Under the pieces are notes generated by a model. That model was given only the letters and a program-made list of their open reading frames with translations. It had not been told where the DNA came from and made no database searches. A program made the position numbers and the translations under genes. From a virus: DNA of 64,000 nt. The DNA is taken from positions 1 through 64,000 of the IMG/VR virus record IMGVR_UViG_3300009182_000002, one strand, 5' to 3'. Of the stretch, positions 18,204 to 26,156 are shown piece by piece. Numbering within the stretch: the stretch's first letter is position 1; each line of letters starts with the position of its first letter.

Positions 18204-19796
18204 CTAGCGGCCAAAAAATGGGTTGCTAGAGACCTCTACCGTTGGCATGACGAGGTCTTGTGTGAGGGCGCATGCGATAGCAAGACTGTCCACGTAGTCG
18301 TCGTGAGCGTGAGCCTCGTCCGGGGCTGCGACCAGCATGTTCGGTCCCTTGAACACCTTCTCCGCATCGACCATCTGCTGGAAGAAGCGTTTCCATGTAC
18401 GCAGCCGCCGGGTCTTGGCATGGGCTGGCCAGCCAATCATCTTTCGCTGAATCAGGGCCTGAAGGTGCTTCCAACGCTTGGACTGGTCACTGGCGTTGCT
18501 AGAGATCGAGATCACCTCTGTCCTTGGCAAGAGGAGTTCGAGGCGCTGCGCGACCGCGTCTCCAACACCTTGCGCGTCAACGCCGACCGCTAGCACGTCG
18601 TAGTTGGAGAGGAAGTTGGTGATCTGGAAGTACTGCTCCTCCCAGTCATCCCCTTGGATTTCCATCCAGTTGAGGATTCGGTGGTCGTAGTAGCCGAACT
18701 CATCCGGCCTGTCCCAGTCCACCCACACCACGGTGACAACGGTGGAGTCCATCTTTCGGGCCGGGTCGATGCCGACGACAACCGGAGTGCGGTGCCAGAC
18801 CTTGACTATCTCCTGAGAGGTGTCACCTAGTTCCTCCATGATCGTCTGGGTGACGAACATGCCTCGCTCTAGCAACCACTTGCAGTTGTAAGACATCTGG
18901 AATTCGTCTGAGTCCTCCCCGATGCGGAGCATCTCCTTGCGGATGAACTTGTCATAGTTGCTGTTGGTCCTAGCAACATCTCGCCAATCCCACTGGTAGT
19001 GGTTCTGCCTCATGTTCCGGTTCGTCTGCCGACGCCGGTTCAGTTGGATGGATCGGTAGAAGTTGTTCTTCGAGGTAGTTGGGGTGCCGGTCTTAACAAT
19101 GGTGGCGTTGTAGTACGCACCCATGGGGCTGATGCTCTTAGCAACGACGAAGTCGTCCGCCTCCTGACACTCATCGATGACGATCAGGTGAAAGGACTTG
19201 GACTCGATCTTGGCTCGTGGGTTCGCGGTCATCATCAGGATCTGCGATCCTGACTTCTTCAACCTGATGCCCTTGGTGATTCCGGGTGTCCGGCCTGTTA
19301 TGTCATCGATTTCCGGATCTCCGAGAACCTCAAGGGCGCGCTCGGATGTGAGCCGGGAGACGGTACGGCCAAACAGGGTCTCAGCCTGCGACTCGACGGG
19401 GGCGAACATGCCTACCCAGAGCCCGTCCTTGAATTTGCCAAGCAAGTCGGGGTAGATGCGCGCTAGGCGCGGAAACAGAACCATCAACGTTGCAACGACG
19501 TTAGCAATGGTCTCTGACTTGCCAGACTGACGCGCGGCCAGTGCAGTGATCTCTTCACCATCATTGATGATGATTGATTCGATGATCCTGCGCGCCAGCG
19601 GCTTCTGGTAGGGGTGAAGGTCGTGGCCCACGAGGACGACCATGAACTGCATGGTCTTCTCTACCAACTGCTCCACGAACTCCTTGGAGAGTTGGTCGAG
19701 TTCCTCGTCAGGCTCGAATTCTTGATCGTTCCCCGGGTCCCCGTAGAGGTCGTCCGGAGTGATGTCGAGTTCTTCAAACTGCGGTTGAGTGCCCAT
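18204..19796 (-). CDS. terL: terminase large subunit
   Basis: 530 residues. The ATPase domain has Walker A at 87-95 (AARQSGKSE) and Walker B at 204-209 (LIVIDE). The RNase H-like nuclease domain has the acidic residues D344 (VVGIDPARKMDST), D407 (GVDAQG) and a C-terminal HDDYVDSLA. It pumps DNA through the portal and cuts concatemers. No small terminase was recognised; the 74-residue gene just upstream is one candidate. Confidence 0.93.
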   Translation of the reverse strand: MGTQPQFEELDITPDDLYGDPGNDQEFEPDEELDQLSKEFVEQLVEKTMQFMVVLVGHDLHPYQKPLARRIIESIIINDGEEITALAARQSGKSETIANVVATLMVLFPRLARIYPDLLGKFKDGLWVGMFAPVESQAETLFGRTVSRLTSERALEVLGDPEIDDITGRTPGITKGIRLKKSGSQILMMTANPRAKIESKSFHLIVIDECQEADDFVVAKSISPMGAYYNATIVKTGTPTTSKNNFYRSIQLNRRRQTNRNMRQNHYQWDWRDVARTNSNYDKFIRKEMLRIGEDSDEFQMSYNCKWLLERGMFVTQTIMEELGDTSQEIVKVWHRTPVVVGIDPARKMDSTVVTVVWVDWDRPDEFGYYDHRILNWMEIQGDDWEEQYFQITNFLSNYDVLAVGVDAQGVGDAVAQRLELLLPRTEVISISSNASDQSKRWKHLQALIQRKMIGWPAHAKTRRLRTWKRFFQQMVDAEKVFKGPNMLVAAPDEAHAHDDYVDSLAIACALTQDLVMPTVEVSSNPFFGR

Positions 19797-19869
19797 GGTC
19801 TGACTAGCCTGTCAAGACCATGGGCACCCTGTCCGCATCAACTCCGCTTGATGGTGCGGTGGTCGGACT

Positions 19870-20094
19870 CTAACTGCGTGACTTGATTTCTCGGATGACC
19901 GCAAGAAGAGCCTCAGCGCTCGTCTCGGCCTCGTCAAGGTGCAAGGACTCACGGCTCTTCTGCCACTGGGACATCTCGCGTCCGAGTGCGAAGAGAGTCT
20001 GGTCTGCCCACAGCACGAGGTCCGGGGTCGAGATCTTGGCAACGCGGCGCTCTAGCCGGGTCTGCTCACGCTCTTCGCGCTGCCGCCTAAACAA
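19870..20094 (-). CDS. small helical protein upstream of terminase
   Basis: 74 residues from a TTG at 20094 that overlaps the upstream stop; the frame is open further upstream, so the start is not certain. Highly charged helix (FRRQREEREQTRLERRV) followed by DLVLWADQTLFALGREMSQW and a helical C-terminus. Small size, helical nature and position next to terL allow a small-terminase or packaging-factor role, but no motif proves it. Confidence 0.5.
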   Translation of the reverse strand: MFRRQREEREQTRLERRVAKISTPDLVLWADQTLFALGREMSQWQKSRESLHLDEAETSAEALLAVIREIKSRS

Positions 20095-20362
20095 GGTCGT
20101 CCTCAAAGCCAACGCCGTTGTCTTCGAGGATTCGCATACCAAGGGCGTGTTGGTAGACGGAACTCTCGTTCAGGCGGGTCTTCCAACGACCAACAACCAA
20201 CGCTCGGTTGGTAAAGGGCACCCGGAAGATGCGGCAACCTCCGGTGCGAAACGGCGGTTCCACTTCGGTGGTCGTGGACTTGTTAACAAGGGGTATGAGG
20301 AGACCGTCGGGGTACCGGATGGTGTGCCAGAAGACGGTCCCCACAGTGTGGGGTTCAGTCAT
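20087..20362 (-). CDS. hypothetical protein
   Basis: 91 residues with a compact mixed fold (VGTVFWHTIRYPDGLLIPLV, GGCRIFRVPFTNRALVVGRW). The stop overlaps the start of the next gene by eight bases. No family recognised. Confidence 0.5.
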   Translation of the reverse strand: MTEPHTVGTVFWHTIRYPDGLLIPLVNKSTTTEVEPPFRTGGCRIFRVPFTNRALVVGRWKTRLNESSVYQHALGMRILEDNGVGFEDDLV

Positions 20363-20384
20363 ACCAGCAGCCTACCGGCTGGTG

Positions 20385-21152
20385 TCACCCCTTGCCTTGT
20401 TTGCGGGTGTTGCCGCCGAGGTTGCCAGAGCGGTACTTGTACTGGCCGACACCGCTTCCACGCTTCGAGCCCAACTTCTGCTTGCCGGTGACACCCTTAC
20501 GCATGATCTGCCCTGTACGGCTGAGGCGGTAGAGGGTCTCACGGGCACCAGAAGGCAGGTGAGAGACGTCAGCGACGCCGCGCGGCTTCTGGTCAAGGTA
20601 GGTGTAGATGAAGCGGCCCTTGGACCGTGCGCGTTTGAAGTTCTGCCAAGTGCGGTTGTCCACCTCGTAGTAGTTGTAGAAGGTGCCGTCGCGGAACACT
20701 ACGGTCAGCGTTCCGCCGCCACGGTGCTTGTCGTACCCAGCGGCAACGGTTCGGGGACGGTTGACGTTCGTGGTTGACGTGGGAACCTCTGTCAACTGTG
20801 CGGGCTCGCCAGTGGACGAGTTAGGGCCGAGGCCCGGCAACGGAACGGCAGCGTTGTTGTTGAAATAGAACCCGGTGTCAGCGTCGTCGTAGAAGAAGTC
20901 TGACTCGTTCTCGTGAATCTGGATAGCCTCGTAATACTCCGAGGCGCTTGCCGCTACGGGGACCGCTTGGAAAGGGCTTGTCAACGGGTGCTCGATCATC
21001 AGGTCGGCACCCAAGTAGTCGGTTGGGTCGATTCCGTAGTTCACCTGCATCGACGCTGGGTCGTGCAGGAAGTCCTTGATGGTGTTCTGAAAAGGCTGAC
21101 TACGGTCCAGAGAGTCGAATAACTGCTTGGGGTCAGGCGGCGTCGGGGCCAT
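20385..21152 (-). CDS. KTSC-domain protein
   Basis: 255 residues from the second ATG, which lies six bases after GGAGG; a first ATG at 21158 is too close to it. Residues about 140-190 (GTLTVVFRDGTFYNYYEV, WQNFKRARSKGRFIYTYLDQ) match the KTSC domain, a small beta domain found in phage and lysyl-tRNA-synthetase-linked proteins. The N-terminal 130 residues are acidic and low in complexity; the C-terminus is Gly/Lys/Arg-rich. Between lysis and terminase genes, it is probably virion-associated. Confidence 0.6.
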   Translation of the reverse strand: MAPTPPDPKQLFDSLDRSQPFQNTIKDFLHDPASMQVNYGIDPTDYLGADLMIEHPLTSPFQAVPVAASASEYYEAIQIHENESDFFYDDADTGFYFNNNAAVPLPGLGPNSSTGEPAQLTEVPTSTTNVNRPRTVAAGYDKHRGGGTLTVVFRDGTFYNYYEVDNRTWQNFKRARSKGRFIYTYLDQKPRGVADVSHLPSGARETLYRLSRTGQIMRKGVTGKQKLGSKRGSGVGQYKYRSGNLGGNTRKQGKG

Positions 21153-21426
21153 CGTCATCCTCCAGTTCTGAGCAGAAGTGGCTTTCTAGGTCGCTCTCCG
21201 CCACTGCATCCATGCAGAGTCGGCAGCGGTACCACTTGACCTGCTTGAAACCGTTCTGAGCCGTCCCTTCTTCAGGGATGACGTCACCGCCACCGTCAGG
21301 CTGAGATTCGTAGTCCGTGACGATGACGGTTGGCCTGAACAGGTCAGGCGGAAACGGCCCTCGCGGCTTCGTGACAGAGGCCGGTACTGAATGCCCCTGC
21401 TTGGTAGCCACCCTCACGATTCTCAC
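21133..21426 (-). CDS. zinc-finger-like small protein
   Basis: 97 residues. A C-x2-C-x12-H-x-C pattern near the C-terminus (CRLCMDAVAESDLESHFC) should bind one zinc. The rest is Pro/Gly-rich. ATGA overlap with the upstream gene and a 20-base overlap with the KTSC gene show translational coupling. Function unknown. Confidence 0.55.
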   Translation of the reverse strand: MRIVRVATKQGHSVPASVTKPRGPFPPDLFRPTVIVTDYESQPDGGGDVIPEEGTAQNGFKQVKWYRCRLCMDAVAESDLESHFCSELEDDDGPDAA

Positions 21427-21665
21427 GACTTCTTGGCTCCCGAACGAGTACGACGCTTGGGAGCAGGAGCCTCCACAGCCGCCGCCTCTTCCCAGATCGG
21501 GCTAGTGCCGAGTTCCACAGGTGGGTACACCGGGCTCACCTGACTGCCGATGAAGGGGCGAAGGTGATCCGGAAGGCAGGTGGCACAGAACCCCTGACCC
21601 CCTGTGATGCCCGAAGCCGCGTAGAGCCACGCAGCAGGGGCACCACAGAGGTGGCAGAGGTTCAC
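21423..21665 (-). CDS. zinc-ribbon small protein
   Basis: 80 residues with two CxxC pairs (CHLCGAP at 4-10 and CATC at 28-31), then a Pro-rich linker and a basic tail (PKRRTRSGAKKS). It overlaps the holin gene and the next gene by four bases each. Probably a nucleic-acid or protein-binding zinc ribbon. Confidence 0.55.
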   Translation of the reverse strand: MNLCHLCGAPAAWLYAASGITGGQGFCATCLPDHLRPFIGSQVSPVYPPVELGTSPIWEEAAAVEAPAPKRRTRSGAKKS

Positions 21666-21928
21666 GCGCCTGTGGAGCCGTCAACCGAAGGGTCGGTAGC
21701 GGCAGGGTCGGAAGCGGAAGAGCCCACGCCATACTGGGTCGTCCATGGAGTCACGTAGGCAACGACCAACGGCAACAGGATGGCGATGACACCTTCAAGT
21801 GCTGGGCCAAGGTTGAGGGTCGTGTAGTTCGCCTGAAGCCAGTTCAAACCGGCGAGCGACAGAATCGCGCCAGCGCTGAATAGCAGGTGACGAACAGGGG
21901 TGGGAAGGCGATCAAGCCAACCAGTCAT
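21662..21928 (-). CDS. putative holin
   Basis: 88 residues with two predicted membrane segments (about 13-31, HLLFSAGAILSLAGLNWL, and 44-60, GVIAILLPLVVAYVTPW), a short loop and a polar Ser/Asp tail. Size, topology and position immediately downstream of two endolysin genes fit a class II holin that permeabilises the membrane for the lysins. Confidence 0.75.
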   Translation of the reverse strand: MTGWLDRLPTPVRHLLFSAGAILSLAGLNWLQANYTTLNLGPALEGVIAILLPLVVAYVTPWTTQYGVGSSASDPAATDPSVDGSTGA

Positions 21929-21943
21929 TGTTTTGCCTTTCGA

Positions 21944-22792
21944 TTAGGGAGCGACAGTGAAGTGGTAGCGGCCACCGAGAGCGGTGAGCGAAACTTTGCC
22001 CGGCTTGCCGTCAGCATCGGCCCCGGTGTAGCCGAGGTTGCGCTGCCACGCGGCGTAGGCGGCAAGAGTGTTAGGGCCGAACTTTCCATCGACCGTGTCC
22101 TTGTAGTAGCCAAGAACTTTCAGTGCTTTCTGCACGATGCCGATTTCTGCGTTGCTCTTGCCCGGCTGCACGTTGGCGACGTGGACCGTGGTCGGCGTCG
22201 TCGGAGGAACCGGCTTGGGAGCAGGAACAGGAGCGGGCTTCGGCTTGATGATCTGCTTGATAAGCGTCGTTGTACCGTCTGACTTGATGCCAAGACGCTT
22301 AACAACGTTGTTAACGTCAGCAAGGGTGGTGTCGCGCTTAGCGCCGATTTCCCACGACTGATTCAATTCAGTGTGCATTTCGTCGCACTTACCCCATGCG
22401 TAACCATTACCGAGCACCCAATGTCCATCAGTAGTGACATAACGGCTGAGAATGCGCTTAAGAATTGTGCGCTCCTCGTCAGTCATATGACGCTGGTTAT
22501 CGGCGAGCAGCACCCTGTATGCAAGGTCTACCGCAGTCCCGGACGCATGATTGCTGTAAGCGTTCGCGTTTCGAGCCTGTCGCACTTCATGGCCGTCTAC
22601 TTCGTTAGCGTGGTTCGTCAACTTGAGACGAGCAGGCATCTCCTTGTTCCACGCCGCACAGAAGTGCAGAAAGAGTGGCAAACAAGCCTTGGCAAGGGTC
22701 ACGCGCCGGTCGGTGCCCGGGATAACTCCAGTCGCGATACGCGAGTCGCCATCATCGAGAACCGGCCAACCGTTCAAACTTACGTCTCCCAC
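21944..22792 (-). CDS. endolysin: M15-type peptidase with peptidoglycan-binding domain
   Basis: 282 residues from a GTG with AAAGGAG upstream. Residues 1-160 are a D-Ala-D-Ala carboxypeptidase/VanY-like metallopeptidase: SNHASGTAVDL supplies H82 and D89 and DEMHTEL supplies H150. A Pro/Lys linker (about 180-198) joins a PG_binding_1 domain (200-275; IGIVQKALKVLGYYKDTVDG, FGPNTLAAYAAWQRNLGYTG). It should cleave cross-links of host peptidoglycan. The binding domain closely resembles that of the next lysin. Confidence 0.88.
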   Translation of the reverse strand: MGDVSLNGWPVLDDGDSRIATGVIPGTDRRVTLAKACLPLFLHFCAAWNKEMPARLKLTNHANEVDGHEVRQARNANAYSNHASGTAVDLAYRVLLADNQRHMTDEERTILKRILSRYVTTDGHWVLGNGYAWGKCDEMHTELNQSWEIGAKRDTTLADVNNVVKRLGIKSDGTTTLIKQIIKPKPAPVPAPKPVPPTTPTTVHVANVQPGKSNAEIGIVQKALKVLGYYKDTVDGKFGPNTLAAYAAWQRNLGYTGADADGKPGKVSLTALGGRYHFTVAP

Positions 22793-22855
22793 TGAGACTC
22801 CTTTCCTCTACATCAAGGGTGCTGGTGCAGAGGCTCAGCGTCAGCGTGAAGTAGG

Positions 22856-23620
22856 TCAGAGAACGGTGAAGCCGTACTTGGCACCTAGTGCAACGAGGCT
22901 TTTGCGGCCCGGAGCACCGTCTGCGGCGCTTCCGGTGTAGCCCAACTTGCGTTGCCACGCGGCGTACGCAGCCTGCGTTTTGGGGCCGAATGCACCATCA
23001 GCGGGACCGGGGTTGAGACCAGCCGCGATGAGCGCGTTCTGGACGATCTTGACCTCAGAGTTCTTTGCTCCGGGGTGGACGTCAACCAACTGAACAACCG
23101 GCTTCTTGGGCACAACCGGAGGCGGAGTCGGCTTGGGAACCGGCGCAGGCGCGGGAGTCTTCGAGTACTGCGGCCAGAGACCCCACCAGTGAACAAAACC
23201 TGCCTCACTGTCGGCGCTGTACTGAACAACCCAACTGCTGGGGTAACCGGACCAATCAAATTGATACCCGGTTGAAGTTGCTCGAAGACCCCAATCAAGG
23301 AAATACGTGCCGTGCTTCGACAGGTGGTTGTAGGTGTAGTCAAAGTTGTAGTCAGGATTGAGCATCAACGACATGTCTTTGTCGGCACCGTAAATTGACC
23401 TAATAGTTGATAGGTGACGATTGTTAATTTGCCAGACACCTGTGTCGAAATAGCGAGGACCTTCGTGAGCCCAGTCACCAAACGGAGCGCCAGACGGGTA
23501 CAAGTTGCTTGGGACGCCACCGCTTTCCCTCATGCCGAGGGACCAGAGGATGCGGAGGGCGGGCATCGGAACCTTCTTAGCAACGAGGAAATCGTGGAGC
23601 CATTGCGGTCCTGAACTCAT
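22856..23620 (-). CDS. endolysin: lysozyme/transglycosylase-like with peptidoglycan-binding domain
   Basis: 254 residues. The N-terminal domain has a lysozyme/SLT-like catalytic glutamate (MRESGG, E32), then DTGVWQINNRHL and FVHWWGLWPQ, as in actinophage transglycosylase-type lysins. A Pro-rich hinge (about 150-170) leads to a PG_binding_1 domain (VKIVQNALIAAGLNPGPADG). It should cut the glycan strand while the neighbour cuts peptides. Confidence 0.82.
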   Translation of the reverse strand: MSSGPQWLHDFLVAKKVPMPALRILWSLGMRESGGVPSNLYPSGAPFGDWAHEGPRYFDTGVWQINNRHLSTIRSIYGADKDMSLMLNPDYNFDYTYNHLSKHGTYFLDWGLRATSTGYQFDWSGYPSSWVVQYSADSEAGFVHWWGLWPQYSKTPAPAPVPKPTPPPVVPKKPVVQLVDVHPGAKNSEVKIVQNALIAAGLNPGPADGAFGPKTQAAYAAWQRKLGYTGSAADGAPGRKSLVALGAKYGFTVL

Positions 23621-23955
23621 TTCAATCTCCTTGCAGATCTCTTCTCAGCAGCCTGATCTCGCATGCGCTGGAGGCTGTTGACGATGGGAGCAACCTCGCC
23701 GTCGTTGAACCCCGGTGCATCGGGGTGGTCGATGAGGTGGTTTACGCGCTGCGCCACGCGAGTGGGGCTCATGCCGTAACGGTTCAGGCCTTCCGCTTCA
23801 CGAGGACCGCTGTAACGAGATGGGTACTTCCTGCCCTGCATCTCGTAGGTCTCTCCTGACTGGTACTGCTTGTACCACCACTTGAGCAACTCAGCGTCAT
23901 CCGAATTGAACGCAGGACGTTCGTTGGCCCTGTCCTCAGGGGGATTACCGGCCAT
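23617..23955 (-). CDS. hypothetical protein with MAGNPPEDR N-terminus
   Basis: 112 residues; the ATG at 23955 shares its A with the stop of the gene before it. It starts MAGNPPEDRANERPAF, the first nine residues being shared with the products at 23955-24260 (V for M) and 50905-51255. The rest has LLKWWYKQYQSGETYEMQG and two helical stretches (TRVAQRVNHLIDHPDAP, IVNSLQRMRDQAAEKRS). Unknown function; the shared head suggests a common sorting or leader signal. Confidence 0.6.
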   Translation of the reverse strand: MAGNPPEDRANERPAFNSDDAELLKWWYKQYQSGETYEMQGRKYPSRYSGPREAEGLNRYGMSPTRVAQRVNHLIDHPDAPGFNDGEVAPIVNSLQRMRDQAAEKRSARRLK

Positions 23956-24260
23956 CAGCAGTCCCAAGCACGCAGCGATTTGTTGATCCGCGAGTCAGGA
24001 TCGTTCGCGGTCTTGGAGGAGGTGTTGTGCTCCTTCATGCCCTCCATGCGGGCGCAGAAGGACTTGCGTCGGGCGGCGGACTTCTTGCTCTTGGACGCCT
24101 GCTCCTTCTTCACCGGGGGCTTGAGGTCGCTGCCGGGGTGCTGGCGCTCGTAAGACTCTCGGCCCTTCTCGTTCAGACCGCCCTCGGGGTCCTTGCCCTC
24201 AGAACGTGACCACGCGGCGGTGCGGTGCTTGCCACGGTCCTCGGGAGGGTTACCCGCCAC
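23955..24260 (-). CDS. DUF6321-like basic protein with VAGNPPEDR N-terminus
   Basis: 101 residues from a GTG at 24260. The core (WSRSEGKDPEGGLNEKGRES, ARRKSFCARMEGMKEHNTSS, DSRINKSLRAWDC) matches a small basic family I know as DUF6321, common in phages and marine and freshwater viruses. The first nine residues repeat the MAGNPPEDR signature. Very lysine/arginine-rich, so nucleic-acid binding is plausible. A longer open frame to 24365 is ignored because it runs through the Cys-rich peptide gene. Confidence 0.65.
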   Translation of the reverse strand: MAGNPPEDRGKHRTAAWSRSEGKDPEGGLNEKGRESYERQHPGSDLKPPVKKEQASKSKKSAARRKSFCARMEGMKEHNTSSKTANDPDSRINKSLRAWDC

Positions 24261-24262
24261 GA

Positions 24263-24367
24263 CTACTTCTTCTTTGAAGCGCGAGCGGCCTTGCAGGTCG
24301 CACAAGTACACTTGCACCCCTTCTGCGGGGCACCCTTCTTGCACTTGCATCCACAGGAAGCACACAT
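24263..24367 (-). CDS. metallothionein-like cysteine-rich peptide
   Basis: 34 residues, eight of them cysteine: MCASCGCKCKK at the start, then CKCTCATCK, ending in lysines. The C-x2-C-x-C-x-C and C-x-C-x-C-x2-C clusters, lack of aromatics and high Lys content are like bacterial metallothioneins or other metal-cluster peptides. It lies two bases from the next gene and its start overlaps the region of the previous stop, so it is part of the operon. Not proven to bind metal. Confidence 0.6.
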   Translation of the reverse strand: MCASCGCKCKKGAPQKGCKCTCATCKAARASKKK

Positions 24368-24368
24368 G

Positions 24369-24530
24369 TCATTTACTCCTCTTCTTCTTGGCGTTCATGT
24401 TGTCAACGAGGTTCGGGTAGGGACGACCGGCCTTCTTGGCGGCAGCCTTGGCCTTCGCCTTCTGCTCGGGGGTCAGGGGAGTGCTCTTCTTCTTAGGGTC
24501 GGGCGTATCCCACACCTTTTTAGCGGTCAT
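24369..24530 (-). CDS. small lysine-rich protein
   Basis: 53 residues, beginning MTAKKVWDTPDPKKKSTPL and containing a KAKAKAAAKKAG helix followed by GRPYPNLVDNMNAKKKRSK. The start overlaps the upstream stop (ATGA). The alternating Lys/Ala helix suggests DNA or RNA binding, possibly virion DNA condensation. Confidence 0.55.
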   Translation of the reverse strand: MTAKKVWDTPDPKKKSTPLTPEQKAKAKAAAKKAGRPYPNLVDNMNAKKKRSK

Positions 24531-24727
24531 TTCTTCTTGCCCTTCGAGTGGTAGTTCTTGGTTGCCTTGACGCCCTGCTCGACGGTTTTGGACCCCGCCT
24601 TGTCAGTCAGGTTGATCACGTCCCACTTCCCGCCTTTCTTGCCTACGTGATCGACGTAGACGTCCCCATCTTTCTTGAAAACGCGGTGTTTCTCTCCGTC
24701 AACTGTGAACTGTCGCGAGCGATCCAT
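24527..24727 (-). CDS. small basic beta protein
   Basis: 66 residues; the first 45 form a likely beta barrel (SRQFTVDGEKHRVFKKDGDV, GKWDVINLTDKAG) with a basic tail YHSKGKKK. Overlaps the next gene by four bases. Unknown function. Confidence 0.55.
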   Translation of the reverse strand: MDRSRQFTVDGEKHRVFKKDGDVYVDHVGKKGGKWDVINLTDKAGSKTVEQGVKATKNYHSKGKKK

Positions 24728-24730
24728 AGG

Positions 24731-24889
24731 TCAGTGCTCCTTTGAGTCGCTAATTGCGTTCCGGTTCTGAGAGGAACGATCACGGTTCTTCTTGGTACGA
24801 CGGTCGTAGAAGATAGGCGCGTGCTGGTTAACCTTGGGACCAGTCCCTGTGCCCTTTACGAGATTGTCGTCAGGCTTTTTCTTGGCCAT
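24731..24889 (-). CDS. small basic protein
   Basis: 52 residues starting MAKKKPDDNLVKGTGTGPK; the open frame extends upstream to 25051 but the ATG at 24889, eight bases after the previous stop, is the plausible start. Rich in Lys/Arg/Asn (DRRTKKNRDRSSQNRN). Unknown; same compositional class as its neighbours. Confidence 0.5.
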   Translation of the reverse strand: MAKKKPDDNLVKGTGTGPKVNQHAPIFYDRRTKKNRDRSSQNRNAISDSKEH

Positions 24890-24896
24890 GACTGAC

Positions 24897-25517
24897 TCAG
24901 GGGGTGGGGCTCGGCGGCGTTGGGGCCGAGGGCTTCTTCGCAGGAGTCTTCTTGGCAGGAGCAGCCTTGACAGGAGGCTGGAAGCGAAGGTTGACGCCAT
25001 CGGCGGTGTGCTCAAAGGACTCAACGCCAGCCTCACGCAGTCCCGGAGCAATCTTTGCCGCCGTACGCATCTGGCTCTTGTTTAGGTTTGAGTTGATCTT
25101 CGCCTGCTCGGTGGTGTGCAAATGCGCCTGATCAGCAGATGCAGTGGCGTGAAGGTGCGCCTGATCCGTCGCCGCCGTGTCGTGTGCGTGCATCTGGTCG
25201 AGGCGATCACTTGCGTGCTGGTTCATCTGGTCGGCCCGCGCGGTCTCTCGAACGTGGCCTGCCTGAGCCGCTTGCTCGCCCAACTGATGCTCCAACATCA
25301 TGTTGCCTCGGTACATCATGTTGTGCTGTCCGAGGTACTCAAGTTGCGCTCCGTACGCGCCCTTTTGGTACTCAAGGTAGCGACTCAGGGCGCGCTTGCT
25401 GGGGATGCGGCCAAAGCCGCCAGCGTTCCCGTTGTTGCCGTTGCCGCGATTACCTTCCAAACGGCCAATGAAATACGCGCCAAGAGCGTTGGCACCAGCC
25501 TGTTGTTTCTGCGTCAT
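24897..25517 (-). CDS. helical protein with 11-residue repeats
   Basis: 206 residues from the ATG at 25517 (an ATG at 25535 is an alternative). Gly/Asn-rich N-terminus, then four consecutive 11-residue units of the form DQ[MA]xxHxxAxx (about 103-146), such as DQMHAHDTAAT and DQAHLHATASA, predicted as one long amphipathic helix rich in His. The C-terminal 30 residues are Pro/Lys/Ala-rich (AKKTPAKKPSAPTPP). This could be a virion internal or ejected protein; no family recognised. Confidence 0.55.
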   Translation of the reverse strand: MTQKQQAGANALGAYFIGRLEGNRGNGNNGNAGGFGRIPSKRALSRYLEYQKGAYGAQLEYLGQHNMMYRGNMMLEHQLGEQAAQAGHVRETARADQMNQHASDRLDQMHAHDTAATDQAHLHATASADQAHLHTTEQAKINSNLNKSQMRTAAKIAPGLREAGVESFEHTADGVNLRFQPPVKAAPAKKTPAKKPSAPTPPSPTP

Positions 25518-25555
25518 ATCACAAGGGTGCAGCACTAGCCGCAGTTCGTCCGGGC

Positions 25556-25816
25556 TTACTTAGCCCGGTGCTCGTTCTCCTTGGCAACATTCTTTCCATG
25601 TTGCAAAGGCTGGAGATTTCGCATCGAGTCGTTGCTCTTGTTGTTGTCCTTGTGGTCCACATCAGTATCCCGCGACAACTTCCCGTGCTTGTCCTCGTAG
25701 TCCTTGCGCGCCTTGTTAACGGACGTGGTGGAACCATCGGCATGGCGGATCGCGTAGATAGGGCGACCACCGTTTTGCTTGCTGCCCTTGTACGGGCCGT
25801 ACACCTTGTCAGCCAT
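25556..25816 (-). CDS. HNH endonuclease
   Basis: 86 residues starting at the ATG eight bases after a clear GGAGG; an in-frame upstream ATG lacks such a site. The C-terminal half carries an HNH motif (DTDVDHKDNNKSNDSMRNLQ) with H, N and H in the right order and the NLQPLQHGKNVAK continuation typical of the family. In phages such enzymes serve packaging or as free-standing homing nucleases; position far from terL favours the latter. Confidence 0.78.
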   Translation of the reverse strand: MADKVYGPYKGSKQNGGRPIYAIRHADGSTTSVNKARKDYEDKHGKLSRDTDVDHKDNNKSNDSMRNLQPLQHGKNVAKENEHRAK

Positions 25817-26003
25817 CGCTGGGTACCTCCGGTAAGGCCCCTTGCTCAAGAAGAGGCTGCTCGTACGCGGTGTAGTGGTGGCGACAGAAAATAAGTTCCA
25901 AGTCGTTTGACATCCACACTCGCCGCTTTGCCGCTGCCCCGCATCGGTCGCACCTGTCGTGCGCTGTCAAGGGAGTGATCTTTCGACTCGTCGCGGTAGG
26001 CAT
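25809..26003 (-). CDS. DUF7455-type zinc-binding protein
   Basis: 64 residues from the ATG at 26003. The pattern PLTAHDRCDRCGAAAKRRVW followed by LELIFCRHHYTAYE is the small actinobacterial family with CxxC and CxxH zinc ligands (DUF7455). It overlaps the HNH gene by eight bases. Function unknown, but the family is nearly restricted to Actinomycetota and their phages, which supports the host assignment. Confidence 0.7.
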   Translation of the reverse strand: MPTATSRKITPLTAHDRCDRCGAAAKRRVWMSNDLELIFCRHHYTAYEQPLLEQGALPEVPSDG

Positions 26004-26156
26004 AACAACATGCTGCCTTGCAGCAAGTGCAACTTCAGTGTGAAGCACTCTCGTGGGAGTGAATCTCCACCATGTCGTCGTACACCAGAACGTAAGGGTG
26101 AGGAGTGCTGTAACCATCGGACTTCAGAAGTTTCCAGAAGACGATTCTGGGACCGG

